From NCBI RefSeq assembly GCF_030693405.1, contig NZ_JAUYAW010000022.1, positions 1 through 43,888 on the forward strand: a stretch of DNA of 43,888 nucleotides, written 5' to 3'. Origin of the DNA: Phenylobacterium sp. (GTDB taxonomy: Bacteria; Pseudomonadota; Alphaproteobacteria; Caulobacterales; Caulobacteraceae). The position numbers and the translations under genes are program-made. Position 1 is the stretch's first letter, and every line of letters starts with the position of its first letter. Shown here piece by piece: positions 16,201 to 23,740 of this stretch. The notes under the pieces were generated by a model. It ran no database searches. It had not been told where the DNA came from and saw only the letters and a list, made by a program, of their open reading frames with translations.

Positions 16201-16611
16201 ATGCTGAAATACCTCATCGGCTACCTCGGCACAGGCCTGGCCTTCGCCATCATCGACGCGGTCTGGCTGACCACGGTAGGCCCCAAGCTCTATCGACCGA
16301 CCCTGGACGAAGTGCTGGCCGACCAGTTCGCCCTCGGACCGGCCATCGCCTTCTATCTGATCTACATCGCCGGGATCATGATCCTGGCGGTCAGTCCGGC
16401 GGTGCGGGACGGCGGATGGACCCAGGCGCTGACCACCGGCGCCATACTGGGCTTCCTCTGCTACGCCACCTACGACCTGACCAACCAGGCCACCCTGAAG
16501 GTCTGGGCCACGCACATCACGCTGGCCGACATCGCCTGGGGTACGGTTCTGACCGGCGCCTCGGCCACCGCCGGCTACTTCGTCACCCGCTGGGCTGAAC
16601 GCACCTTCTAA
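16201..16611 (+). CDS. DUF2177 family integral membrane protein
   Basis: 136 residues with four hydrophobic segments: YLIGYLGTGLAFAIIDAVWL, AIAFYLIYIAGIMILAV, ALTTGAILGFLCYATYDLTN and IAWGTVLTGASATAGYFV. The motif CYATYDLTNQATL with the final WGT is the DUF2177 signature. AAGGAATAGGATCCC precedes the ATG. The function is unknown; it travels with the CFA-like methyltransferase and DUF1365 genes, suggesting a membrane component of the same lipid pathway. Last gene of its unit; a strong terminator-like hairpin follows. Confidence 0.88.
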   Translation: MLKYLIGYLGTGLAFAIIDAVWLTTVGPKLYRPTLDEVLADQFALGPAIAFYLIYIAGIMILAVSPAVRDGGWTQALTTGAILGFLCYATYDLTNQATLKVWATHITLADIAWGTVLTGASATAGYFVTRWAERTF

Positions 16612-16629
16612 GGCCCAGCGCGCCTCCCC

Positions 16630-16670
16630 ACGGCCGCCTGATCCGGCCTCTGTTCGGATCGGGCGGCCGT
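16630..16670 (+). terminator. Terminator-like hairpin after DUF2177
   Basis: A 16-base stem (16630-16645 pairing with 16655-16670, one G-U pair) with a 9-base loop, followed by a T-rich TTGTCGTTG. It lies 19 bases after the DUF2177 stop on the plus strand. Confidence 0.65.
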
Positions 16671-16830
16671 TGTCGTTGCGGAATTCCGCTGTCATTGTGC
16701 GGCCCAAGGGCGGCCCGGGCGGCGGTCAGGCATATTGCGTCTGATCCCTCCGGACCCACGCCGTCCCCCAACGATAATCAGACGCGCCCTGCGCCCGGCA
16801 CCCCGGTCAGCAGGCGCCGGGAGGAATTTG

Positions 16831-18414
16831 ATGGAAGATTTGAAAGAGCGCGTGGGCCTGGAAGAACGGCTCGACCAGGCGGCTGTCACCGGCATGACCA
16901 TGGCCGTCTGGGCCGACGTCCAGCCCGACAAGCCCGCTGTCATCGACGCCTATGGCAAGTCGCGGACCTTCGCCGAGGTCAACGCCAACGCCAACCGTCT
17001 GGCTCGCCTCTTCCGTCAGCATGGGGTTCAGCCCGGCGACAGCCTGGCGCTGGTCTGCTCAAACCGGGTCGAGTTCATCGAAGTCCTCGCCGCCACCATG
17101 CGCGCCGGCGTGCGCATCACCCCGGTCAACTGGCACCTCAACGCCGACGAAATCGCCTACATCATCAATGACTGCGAGGCCAAGGTCCTGGTCGGCGACG
17201 TCCGTGTCGCTGTGATCGGCGAGGCCGCGACCCACTGCCCGCACCTGACGCTGAAGCTGTCTGTGGGCGGGGATATCGACGGCTTCGTCGACTATGACAC
17301 CGCCCTGGTTCCCCTGGACGGCTCCGATATCGCAGACCCGGTCCTGGGCAACCAGATGATGTACACCTCGGGCACCACCGGGCGGCCCAAGGGCGTCTAT
17401 CGGCCCACCCCGGTCGTCACGCCGGTGAGCATCCTGGCCGGCCGTGGCTATGACGACACCTCGATCCAGCTCTGCGCAGGCCCCGCCTATCACGCCGCCC
17501 CGCTGGCCTTTGACGTGCGGGCAGCCATGGGCACTGGCTCGACCCTGATCTTCATGGACAAGTGGGATTCAGAGCAGGTCCTGCGCACCATCAGCGAGCA
17601 GAAGGTCACCCACCTGCACATGGTGCCGATCATGTTCCAGCGCCTGCTGGACCTGCCGGCCGAGGTGAAAGCCAAGTACCCGGTCAACCACGTCCGCTAC
17701 ATCGTCCACGGCGCGGCGCCCTGCCCGCCCGAGGTCAAGCAGGCCATGATCGAGTGGTTCGGCCCGGTGCTCAGCGAATACTATGCCGGCTCCGAAGGCG
17801 GCGCGGGCTTCACCATCAATTCCGACGAATGGCTGAAGAAGCCTGGCAGCGTCGGCAAGCGTCCGGCCATGCTTCAGGTCCGCATCATCGACGAGCAGGG
17901 CAATGACTGCCCCAACGGCGTGCCCGGCACCATCTACCACCAGCTGCCCCCCGGCGGCGGCTTCCAGTACTACAAGGACGAAGCCAAGACCCAGGCCTCC
18001 CGGGTCGGGGACTTCTTCACCATGGGCGATGTCGGCTATTTCGATGAGGACGACTATCTGTTCCTCACCGGCCGCAGCGCCGAGACCATCATCTCCGGCG
18101 GGGTGAACATCTACCCGCAGGAGATCGACAACGAGCTGATCAAGCACCCGGCCGTGGCCGACTCGTCCACCGTCGGCATCCCGCACGCCGAGTGGGGCGA
18201 GCAGGTGAAGGCGGTCATCATGCTCAACGAGGGCTACGAGCCCAGCGACCAGCTGGCCCACGAAATCCTCGACTTCGCCCGCAAGGCCCTGCCGGGCTTC
18301 AAGGTTCCCCGCAGTCTGGACTTCGTCACTGAGCTGCCGCGCAGCGAGGCCGGCAAGATCCAGCGCAACAAGGTCCGCGCCCCCTACTGGGAAGGCCGCG
18401 CCCGGCAGATCTGA
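16831..18414 (+). CDS. Acyl-CoA synthetase (AMP-binding enzyme)
   Basis: 527 residues. Adenylate-forming enzyme that activates a carboxylic acid with ATP to an acyl-AMP and then a CoA thioester. The P-loop is MMYTSGTTGRPKGV, the A5 region EYYAGSEGG, and the adenine/hinge motifs MGDVGYFDEDDYLFLTGR and GGVNIYPQEIDNEL. The C-terminal catalytic lysine region is ELPRSEAGKIQRNKVR. The frame is open upstream to 16735, but GGGAGGAATTTG directly before the ATG at 16831 decides the start. Substrate class (medium/long fatty acid or aromatic acid) is not determinable. It stands alone between two hairpins and may serve the neighbouring lipid genes. Confidence 0.9.
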   Translation: MEDLKERVGLEERLDQAAVTGMTMAVWADVQPDKPAVIDAYGKSRTFAEVNANANRLARLFRQHGVQPGDSLALVCSNRVEFIEVLAATMRAGVRITPVNWHLNADEIAYIINDCEAKVLVGDVRVAVIGEAATHCPHLTLKLSVGGDIDGFVDYDTALVPLDGSDIADPVLGNQMMYTSGTTGRPKGVYRPTPVVTPVSILAGRGYDDTSIQLCAGPAYHAAPLAFDVRAAMGTGSTLIFMDKWDSEQVLRTISEQKVTHLHMVPIMFQRLLDLPAEVKAKYPVNHVRYIVHGAAPCPPEVKQAMIEWFGPVLSEYYAGSEGGAGFTINSDEWLKKPGSVGKRPAMLQVRIIDEQGNDCPNGVPGTIYHQLPPGGGFQYYKDEAKTQASRVGDFFTMGDVGYFDEDDYLFLTGRSAETIISGGVNIYPQEIDNELIKHPAVADSSTVGIPHAEWGEQVKAVIMLNEGYEPSDQLAHEILDFARKALPGFKVPRSLDFVTELPRSEAGKIQRNKVRAPYWEGRARQI

Positions 18415-18420
18415 TCGCAG

Positions 18421-18450
18421 CGCCGCGCCGGGATCGGTTCCGGCGCGGCG
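18421..18450 (+). terminator. Hairpin after the acyl-CoA synthetase
   Basis: Perfect 11-base arms (18421-18431 and 18440-18450) with an 8-base loop, starting 6 bases after the stop codon. Only a weak A/T stretch follows, so it is a stable hairpin rather than a textbook intrinsic terminator. Confidence 0.5.
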
Positions 18451-18534
18451 AAATCTTGCGAAAACATCCGTGTTTGGCGTGACCTCCGGGGCCGTGGCAT
18501 GTACCGCGACCTTAAAGACCCGCGAGTGTCCGCC

Positions 18535-19701
18535 ATGCCGATTCCGTTCATTGACCTGCAGGCCCAGCGCCAGCGCCTCGGCGAGCCCCTGGAGGCCGCC
18601 ATCCTCGAGGTGGTGCGCTCGGGCGCCTATGTCATGGGCCCGCAGATCGGCCAGCTGGAATCCGCCCTCGCCGAATTTGGCCAGGCGCCGCATGTGCTGT
18701 CCTGCGGATCGGGAACCGAGGCCCTGATGCTGCCGCTGATGGCCTGGGGGATCGGGCCGGGCGACGCCGTCTTCTGTCCGTCCTTCACATTCGCGGCCAC
18801 CGCAGAGGTCGTGCCCCTGGTCGGCGCTTCGCCGGTCTTTGTCGACATCCTGCCCGACACCTACAATATGGACGCCGCCCACCTGGACGCGGCCATCGCC
18901 GCGGTGAAGGCCGAAGGCAAGCTGACCCCCCGTGCGGTGATCGCGGTCGACCTGTTTGGCCAGCCCGCTGACTATCCCGCCATTAGCGCGGTCTGCCAAA
19001 AGCACGGGCTGAAGCTCATCGCCGATTCCGCGCAAGGCTTCGGCTGCACCCTGGAGGGCCATCACCCCCTGCGCTGGGCCGATGTGGCCACCACCAGCTT
19101 CTTCCCGGCCAAGCCGCTGGGCTGCTATGGCGACGGCGGGGCGGTGCTCAGCAAGGACACGCGGCTGCACGACCTGCTGGTCTCCCTGCGGGTCCATGGC
19201 CAGGCGGTGAAGTCGGACCTCGAGGGCCGCACCTTCGACCACGATCCCAAATATCTGAATATGCGCATCGGCATGAACGCCCGCATGGACACGATCCAGG
19301 CCGCCGTCCTCTTACAGAAGCTCGGCATCTTCGCCGACGAGATCGAGGCGCGGAACCGGGTGGCCGATCGCTACGCCGAGGGGCTCTCCGACGTGGTGCG
19401 CACGCCCGCAGTGATCGACGGCGGGATGTCCGTCTGGGCCCAGTACACCATCGAGACCGACGACCGCGACGGCCTGGCCGCCCATCTGAAGGCCGCCGAG
19501 ATCCCCACCGCCGTCTATTATCCGATCCCGATTCACAAGCAGGGGGTCTATTCGGGCTATCCTGTGGGGCCGGGTGGTTTGCCCGCGACCATGGCGGCGG
19601 CGGAGCGGGTCATCAGCCTGCCCATGCACCCCTATCTGGAGGCCGACGTGCAGGATCAGATCATCGCCGCCATCCGGGCCTTCGCCGGTCGCAACACATG
19701 A
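18535..19701 (+). CDS. DegT/DnrJ/EryC1/StrS sugar aminotransferase (WbpE-like)
   Basis: 388 residues, start at MPIPFIDLQ (18535), the usual family start; an ATG at 18499 would add 12 residues of no similarity. PLP-dependent transfer of an amino group to a keto-sugar nucleotide. Landmarks: CGSGTEAL (58-64) for phosphate binding, SFTFAATAE, LIADSAQ with Asp164, and SFFPAKPLG with Lys193 as the Schiff-base lysine. The late GMNARMDTIQAAVL and FPTAVYYPIP-type segments are family hallmarks. The next gene is a UDP-sugar dehydrogenase, overlapping by four bases. That pairing suggests amination of a UDP-hexuronic-acid derivative (WbpE role) for surface polysaccharide, but the 3-dehydrogenase and acetyltransferase partners are not in this window. 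Confidence 0.87.
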   Translation: MPIPFIDLQAQRQRLGEPLEAAILEVVRSGAYVMGPQIGQLESALAEFGQAPHVLSCGSGTEALMLPLMAWGIGPGDAVFCPSFTFAATAEVVPLVGASPVFVDILPDTYNMDAAHLDAAIAAVKAEGKLTPRAVIAVDLFGQPADYPAISAVCQKHGLKLIADSAQGFGCTLEGHHPLRWADVATTSFFPAKPLGCYGDGGAVLSKDTRLHDLLVSLRVHGQAVKSDLEGRTFDHDPKYLNMRIGMNARMDTIQAAVLLQKLGIFADEIEARNRVADRYAEGLSDVVRTPAVIDGGMSVWAQYTIETDDRDGLAAHLKAAEIPTAVYYPIPIHKQGVYSGYPVGPGGLPATMAAAERVISLPMHPYLEADVQDQIIAAIRAFAGRNT

Positions 19702-21062
19702 ACGCCAGCGGCGATCATCCGATGTCGGATCAAATGGCCGTCGAGTTCGAGGCGCGCGCCGAGTCCCGGGACCTGGTGATCGGCGTCATCGGGCTGGGCT
19801 ATGTGGGCCTGCCTTTGACCGAGGGCTTCCTCGGCAAGGGGTTTCGCGTTCTGGCCTATGACCCGGACGCCGCCAAGATCGCCGCCCTGCGGGACGGCCG
19901 CAGCTATATCAAGCACATCTCCGACGACCGGGTCGCGGCCATGGGCGCCACCGGCCGCCTGGAGGCCACCTCCGACGAGGCGCGCCTGGCCGACGCCGAC
20001 GCCCTGCTTATGTGCGTGCCCACCCCGCTGAACGTCCATCGGGAGCCCGACCTCTCCTATGTGGCCGACTGCGCCAGGACCATTTCGCGCCATCTTCGCC
20101 GCGGCCAGCTGGTGGTGCTGGAATCCACCACCTATCCCGGCACCAGCGAGGAACTGATCCGCCCGATCCTGGAGCAGGCTACGGGCCTGAAGTCCGGGAT
20201 CGACTTCGCCATCGCCTACAGTCCCGAGCGGGAAGACCCCGGCAATATCGACTTCGGGGCGACCACCATCCCCAAGGTGGTCGGCGCCGATACCGACGCC
20301 GAGCGCCGGATGGCCATCGCGGTCTATTCGCCTCTGACCCAGGTGGTGCCGGTCAGCGACCTGAAGACCGCCGAGGCGGTCAAGCTGACCGAGAACATCT
20401 TCCGTCTGGTCAATATCGCGCTCGTCAACGAGCTGAAGGTCGTCTTCGAGAGCATGGACATCGACATCTGGGAGGTGATCGATGCGGCCAAGACCAAGCC
20501 TTTCGGCTACATGCCCTTCTATCCTGGACCGGGCCTGGGCGGGCACTGCATCGCCATCGACCCCTTCTACCTGACCTGGAAGGCCCGGGCCCACGGTGAG
20601 GCGACCCGGTTCATCGAGCTGGCCGGCGACGTGGTCGCAGCCCTCCCGCGCCGGGTGGTGGAGGCGGTGGCCGAATCCCTGTCCAGCCGCGAGGGCAAGG
20701 CGGTCAATGGCGCGCGCATCCTGGTGGTGGGCCTGGCCTATAAGAAAAATGTCGACGACATGCGCGAGAGCCCCTCGCTGCATGTGATCCGGCTGCTGCG
20801 CGAGCGCGGGGCGCAGGTGGACTATTACGATCCCCACATCCCTGTGGCGCCTGAGACCGGCGAGCACCCCGAGGTGGCCGGCATGGCCTCCATCGGCTGG
20901 GATGAGACGAACCTCGCGGCCTACGACTGCGCAGTGATCTGCACCGACCACGACATGGTGGACTATGCGACCCTGACGAGGATCGTGCCCCTGGTCATCG
21001 ACACCCGCAACGCCGTTGGCCGCCTGGCCCCGGACTTCGCCGACCAGGTCCGCAAGGCTTGA
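19698..21062 (+). CDS. Nucleotide sugar dehydrogenase (UDP-GlcNAc/UDP-Glc 6-dehydrogenase, WbpA-like)
   Basis: 454 residues. Two-step NAD+-dependent oxidation of a UDP-hexose C6 alcohol to the carboxylate. The NAD-binding motif is GVIGLGYVGLPL (29-40), ESTTYPGTSEE is the mid-domain hallmark, and the catalytic Cys284 is in GPGLGGHCIAIDPFY. The C-terminal domain (GLAYKKNVDDMRESPSL) is the UDP-binding half. The N-terminus carries about 25 extra residues; later ATGs at 19722 and 19734 are possible starts. The first ATG overlaps the aminotransferase stop (ATGA), which argues for coupled translation. The DD-RESPS motif and SPERxDPG segment favour the WbpA/WecC type over simple Ugd. Confidence 0.88.
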   Translation: MNASGDHPMSDQMAVEFEARAESRDLVIGVIGLGYVGLPLTEGFLGKGFRVLAYDPDAAKIAALRDGRSYIKHISDDRVAAMGATGRLEATSDEARLADADALLMCVPTPLNVHREPDLSYVADCARTISRHLRRGQLVVLESTTYPGTSEELIRPILEQATGLKSGIDFAIAYSPEREDPGNIDFGATTIPKVVGADTDAERRMAIAVYSPLTQVVPVSDLKTAEAVKLTENIFRLVNIALVNELKVVFESMDIDIWEVIDAAKTKPFGYMPFYPGPGLGGHCIAIDPFYLTWKARAHGEATRFIELAGDVVAALPRRVVEAVAESLSSREGKAVNGARILVVGLAYKKNVDDMRESPSLHVIRLLRERGAQVDYYDPHIPVAPETGEHPEVAGMASIGWDETNLAAYDCAVICTDHDMVDYATLTRIVPLVIDTRNAVGRLAPDFADQVRKA

Positions 21063-21080
21063 GGCCCACCTTCCACGTCC

Positions 21081-21165
21081 GTCACCCTCGGGCTTGGCCC
21101 GAGGGCCCATGCACACCTGGCTGACCCTGTGTTCATGGATGGTCGGGTCAAGCCCGACCATGACG
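21081..21165. repeat. Dispersed intergenic palindromic element between convergent genes
   Basis: Two back-to-back hairpins: arms 21085-21093/21097-21105 (CCCTCGGGC with GCCCGAGGG) and 21139-21147/21153-21161 (ATGGTCGGG with CCCGACCAT). The text GTCACCCTCGGGCTTGGC and ATGGTCGGGTCAAGCCCGAC matches a family of short intergenic repeats I know from alphaproteobacterial genomes. It sits between the convergent sugar dehydrogenase and thioesterase genes and could terminate both transcripts. Confidence 0.65.
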
Positions 21166-21176
21166 TGAAGAAGCGC

Positions 21177-21989
21177 CTACTTGAACCAGCAGAGCTGTTC
21201 GGTGGTGGCCAGCAGGACGCCGTCGCGGGACCAGAGCGCCCCGTGCTGGTCGAAGAAGCCGCTCTCGAACCGGCGGGCCTTGGCCTCGCCGAGGATGAAG
21301 TCGCCGCCCACCGCCGCCAGCTCGGCGGGCGTAGCGTGGAAATAGACGCTCATGCTCACCGTCGAGGCCGGCCGCCGCTCGGCGCTGCGATAGAAGATCC
21401 GCGGGGCGAAGACGTCGGCCAGACCCGCCAGCAGCACATAGTCCAGGGGCCTCGCCTGATGGTCGCGCATCCAGTTTCGGGTCAGACTGTCGGGGTTCTC
21501 CTGCAGGGGCGCCGAGCCCTGGGCCGGGCGCTGTTCGAACATGGCGGTGAAGAAGCCCGGACGTGAGGGGACGCTCTCGATCTCTTCGGGACGCTTCACG
21601 TCTGCGGGGAAGCTCGCCTCCTGGGTGGAGAAGGTCTCGCGTCGCTGACCGAGCGTCACCATGGCCATGGCTACCGGCGCGCCGTTCTGGAGCAGCTCAG
21701 AGGTCCAGAACTCCACCGACTTGCCCTGGCGGGCCGGACGGGTGGAGAGCTGCAAGGGACTTTCGTCCAGCCCACCCATCAGATTGACGGTCAGTCCGAC
21801 CGGCGTGCCGCCGTGGTCGCCTTCGGCCAGGATGGCCTTCAGCAGCAGGGCGGCGGTCCAGCCGCCCCAGGGGCCGATCATGTTCCAGTAGCGCTTGTCG
21901 ATGCGGGAGTCCCACAGGCGGGGACCGGCCGGCGTGAGCGGCAGGGCTTCGTCGAAATCGTGCAGGCGCACGGGCGCGGCGGCGTCCAT
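21177..21989 (-). CDS. Acyl-CoA thioesterase family protein (double hot-dog)
   Basis: 270 residues, the size of a TesB-like double hot-dog protein. An N-terminal half contains RYWNMIGPWGGWTAALLLKA and PVGLTVNLMGGLDESPL, the first hot-dog helix and strand. The C-terminal half contains TVSMSVYFHATPAELAAVGG and GALWSRDGVLLATTEQL, the typical ending of the family. It would hydrolyse acyl-CoA thioesters in the cytoplasm. It is preceded by GAGGGATTTCCC. The catalytic residues of TesB are not conserved strongly enough for me to name them here. Its closeness to phospholipase and acyl-CoA synthetase genes fits lipid turnover. Confidence 0.82.
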   Translation of the reverse strand: MDAAAPVRLHDFDEALPLTPAGPRLWDSRIDKRYWNMIGPWGGWTAALLLKAILAEGDHGGTPVGLTVNLMGGLDESPLQLSTRPARQGKSVEFWTSELLQNGAPVAMAMVTLGQRRETFSTQEASFPADVKRPEEIESVPSRPGFFTAMFEQRPAQGSAPLQENPDSLTRNWMRDHQARPLDYVLLAGLADVFAPRIFYRSAERRPASTVSMSVYFHATPAELAAVGGDFILGEAKARRFESGFFDQHGALWSRDGVLLATTEQLCWFK

Positions 21990-22081
21990 GGGAAATCCCT
22001 CGAGAAAAATGCGGGCGCGGCGGGGAGGCCGCGATCAATGCCCGCCTTCTATGAAGGGCGCCCTTGGGGAAGGCTAGATTG

Positions 22082-22975
22082 TCAATTCCAGGCCGCCGCT
22101 ATCCGGGCGGCCTCGGCGCGTCCCTGTTCCAGCCCGGCCCGGGCGGCGTCCGGTCGGCGGGCGAAGTTCATCAGATTGACCCCCATGGCCGCGGCGCTGC
22201 CCGTGTCGGGGCTGATCAGCACCACCTGCGCGCCTGAGGACTTGAGGACCGAGATCTCGCCGTCCAGTTGCCTGGCCATGGCCTCGGCCGCGGGCCCTGC
22301 GGTGTCGCCGCCGCGGACCTGCACCAGCACCACCAGATCATGGCCCTTGGCCATGTCGGCGTTGAGGGAGGAGCGCATGCCGCCGTCGACGTAGCGTCGG
22401 CCCTGCAGCGTCACCGGCGGATAGACGCCGGGCACCGAACAGGAGGCGGCGACGGCTCGAGTGACGCCAACGCCGGACTCCTTGGTCCAGAGCTGGAAGG
22501 CGCCGGTCAGGGCGTCCACCGCCGTGCAGGCAAAGCCGCGCTCGGGCCAGGCGTCCTCGGCCAGGCCGGCGAAAGACCGCCCGAAGGAGGCGATGAAGGC
22601 CGCCTCGTCCACGGTCTCGGCGGCGAGCGCAAAGGCGCCGATATCGGCCAGCACGGCCTCGGCTGGCCGGGCGCCGGAGCGGGCCTCCTGCATCATCTTC
22701 ATCAGCGGAGTAAGGTCGGGCGCCGGGCGGGGCGCCTCGCCGGCCTTGGCGGGCGGCTGACGGGGGCGGTCGGCCTCGGCGAGGATGGGCGCCGCCAGCT
22801 CTCCGGCCGGGTCGCCGAGCGCCAGCCGTGCGCCGACAAAGGATCCCGCCGAGGTCCCGAGGATGAAGTCCGCGGCGCCCAGATCGACGCCGGCCTCCGC
22901 CAGCCCTGCGATCAGGCCGGACTCCCAGGCGATGCCCACCGGCCCGCCGCCGCCCAACACCAGCGCCTTGCTCAT
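22082..22975 (-). CDS. Patatin-like phospholipase
   Basis: 297 residues. All patatin motifs are in order: oxyanion-hole loop GGGGPVGIAWESG (8-20), nucleophile elbow GTSAG with Ser42, and the catalytic Asp in VDGG (Asp197). No signal peptide, so cytoplasmic. Patatins hydrolyse acyl groups from phospholipids or glycerolipids through a Ser-Asp dyad. AGAGCGAG lies upstream of the ATG. It has the same orientation as the thioesterase, 92 bases downstream of it in reading direction, so they may share a transcript. Confidence 0.9.
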   Translation of the reverse strand: MSKALVLGGGGPVGIAWESGLIAGLAEAGVDLGAADFILGTSAGSFVGARLALGDPAGELAAPILAEADRPRQPPAKAGEAPRPAPDLTPLMKMMQEARSGARPAEAVLADIGAFALAAETVDEAAFIASFGRSFAGLAEDAWPERGFACTAVDALTGAFQLWTKESGVGVTRAVAASCSVPGVYPPVTLQGRRYVDGGMRSSLNADMAKGHDLVVLVQVRGGDTAGPAAEAMARQLDGEISVLKSSGAQVVLISPDTGSAAAMGVNLMNFARRPDAARAGLEQGRAEAARIAAAWN

Positions 22976-23058
22976 CTCGCTCTCCCTGGCCGTCTTCTGT
23001 CTTTCGGCCAGGATCGGGCGCCTTAGCGGCCATGTCCACGTACGCGCCCAAAACGAAT

Positions 23059-23085
23059 GAGAGCGCAGCCAAGGACTGCGCTCTC
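23059..23085 (-). terminator. Rho-independent terminator after the exported protein gene
   Basis: Perfect 10-base arms GAGAGCGCAG and CTGCGCTCTC with a 7-base loop; on the minus strand it is followed by ATTCGTTTTG. It lies 66 bases after the stop of the gene ending at 23151. Confidence 0.7.
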
Positions 23086-23150
23086 TCCGTCAGGATGAGA
23101 CCGGAACTCCCCCAAGCCCGGCCGACGCCCCCACAGGGGTAAGGACGCTC

Positions 23151-23702
23151 CTAACAGGCCTTTTCGCGGTAGAGCCCCAGAAGGTGGTTCATCCGCTGTT
23201 GTTGGGGCGACACGGTCGCCGCCGTCTCATCGCCGCCCGCGGCGATCGCCTGGCCTACCGCCTGGGAGCTGGAATCAGCCACCGCGCTCAGGGCCTGGGC
23301 GGCGAAGGGGCTGAAGGCCCCGCCCACCATGCCGCGGGCCAGCCCATAGCGGGCCGCGCCGCCCAGGACGCCGCCGGCCAGACCGCCGGCCAGACCCCGG
23401 CCCTGCTTGGCCCGCTGGGCCTCCTTCGCCGCTGCAGCCTGCTCGGCCATCAGCTGGGCGTTGAGGGTATTGGCCTCGGCCCCGATCTGCTCGCAGCTCA
23501 TGGCCCGGTCGCCCGGCCGCAGCACCTGATAGACGTTGGGATCGATCAGCGGCGACGCCGGCGCGGCGGCTGGGGCGGGCGGCAGGCTTTCGGCCGGCGC
23601 GGCGACGGCGGCGGGGGGCAGAGTCGCGGACTCCGGGGTCTGGGCGACCGCGGCGCCGGCGGCCAGCGCCAGGGCGGCCGTGGCGCAGAACAAGCGCTTC
23701 AT
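23151..23702 (-). CDS. Exported protein of unknown function with Gly-rich hydrophobic segment
   Basis: 183 residues from the ATG at 23702, chosen because TTGGAG sits about 9 bases upstream and the protein then starts with a clean Sec signal (MKRLFCATAALALAAGAAVA, cut near AQT). A Pro/Ala-rich linker follows to about residue 65. Then comes a short helical region (MSCEQIGAEANTLNAQLMAE with coiled-coil character to about 100) and a Gly-rich GLAGGLAGGVLGGAARYGLA that resembles glycine-zipper segments. Two cysteines (in MSCEQ and the terminal residue) could form a disulfide. It is 38 bases downstream of another exported protein and likely co-transcribed. I do not recognise the family. Confidence 0.75.
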   Translation of the reverse strand: MKRLFCATAALALAAGAAVAQTPESATLPPAAVAAPAESLPPAPAAAPASPLIDPNVYQVLRPGDRAMSCEQIGAEANTLNAQLMAEQAAAAKEAQRAKQGRGLAGGLAGGVLGGAARYGLARGMVGGAFSPFAAQALSAVADSSSQAVGQAIAAGGDETAATVSPQQQRMNHLLGLYREKAC

Positions 23703-23740
23703 GAGGGTGGTCTCCAAGAGGTGAATGGGAATGGGGAGGA

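Noticed and set aside
19656..21161. Antisense frame whose first residues read MVGLDPTIHEH
   Set aside because: That start is the translated dispersed repeat at 21081-21165 and the remainder is the antisense of the sugar dehydrogenase.
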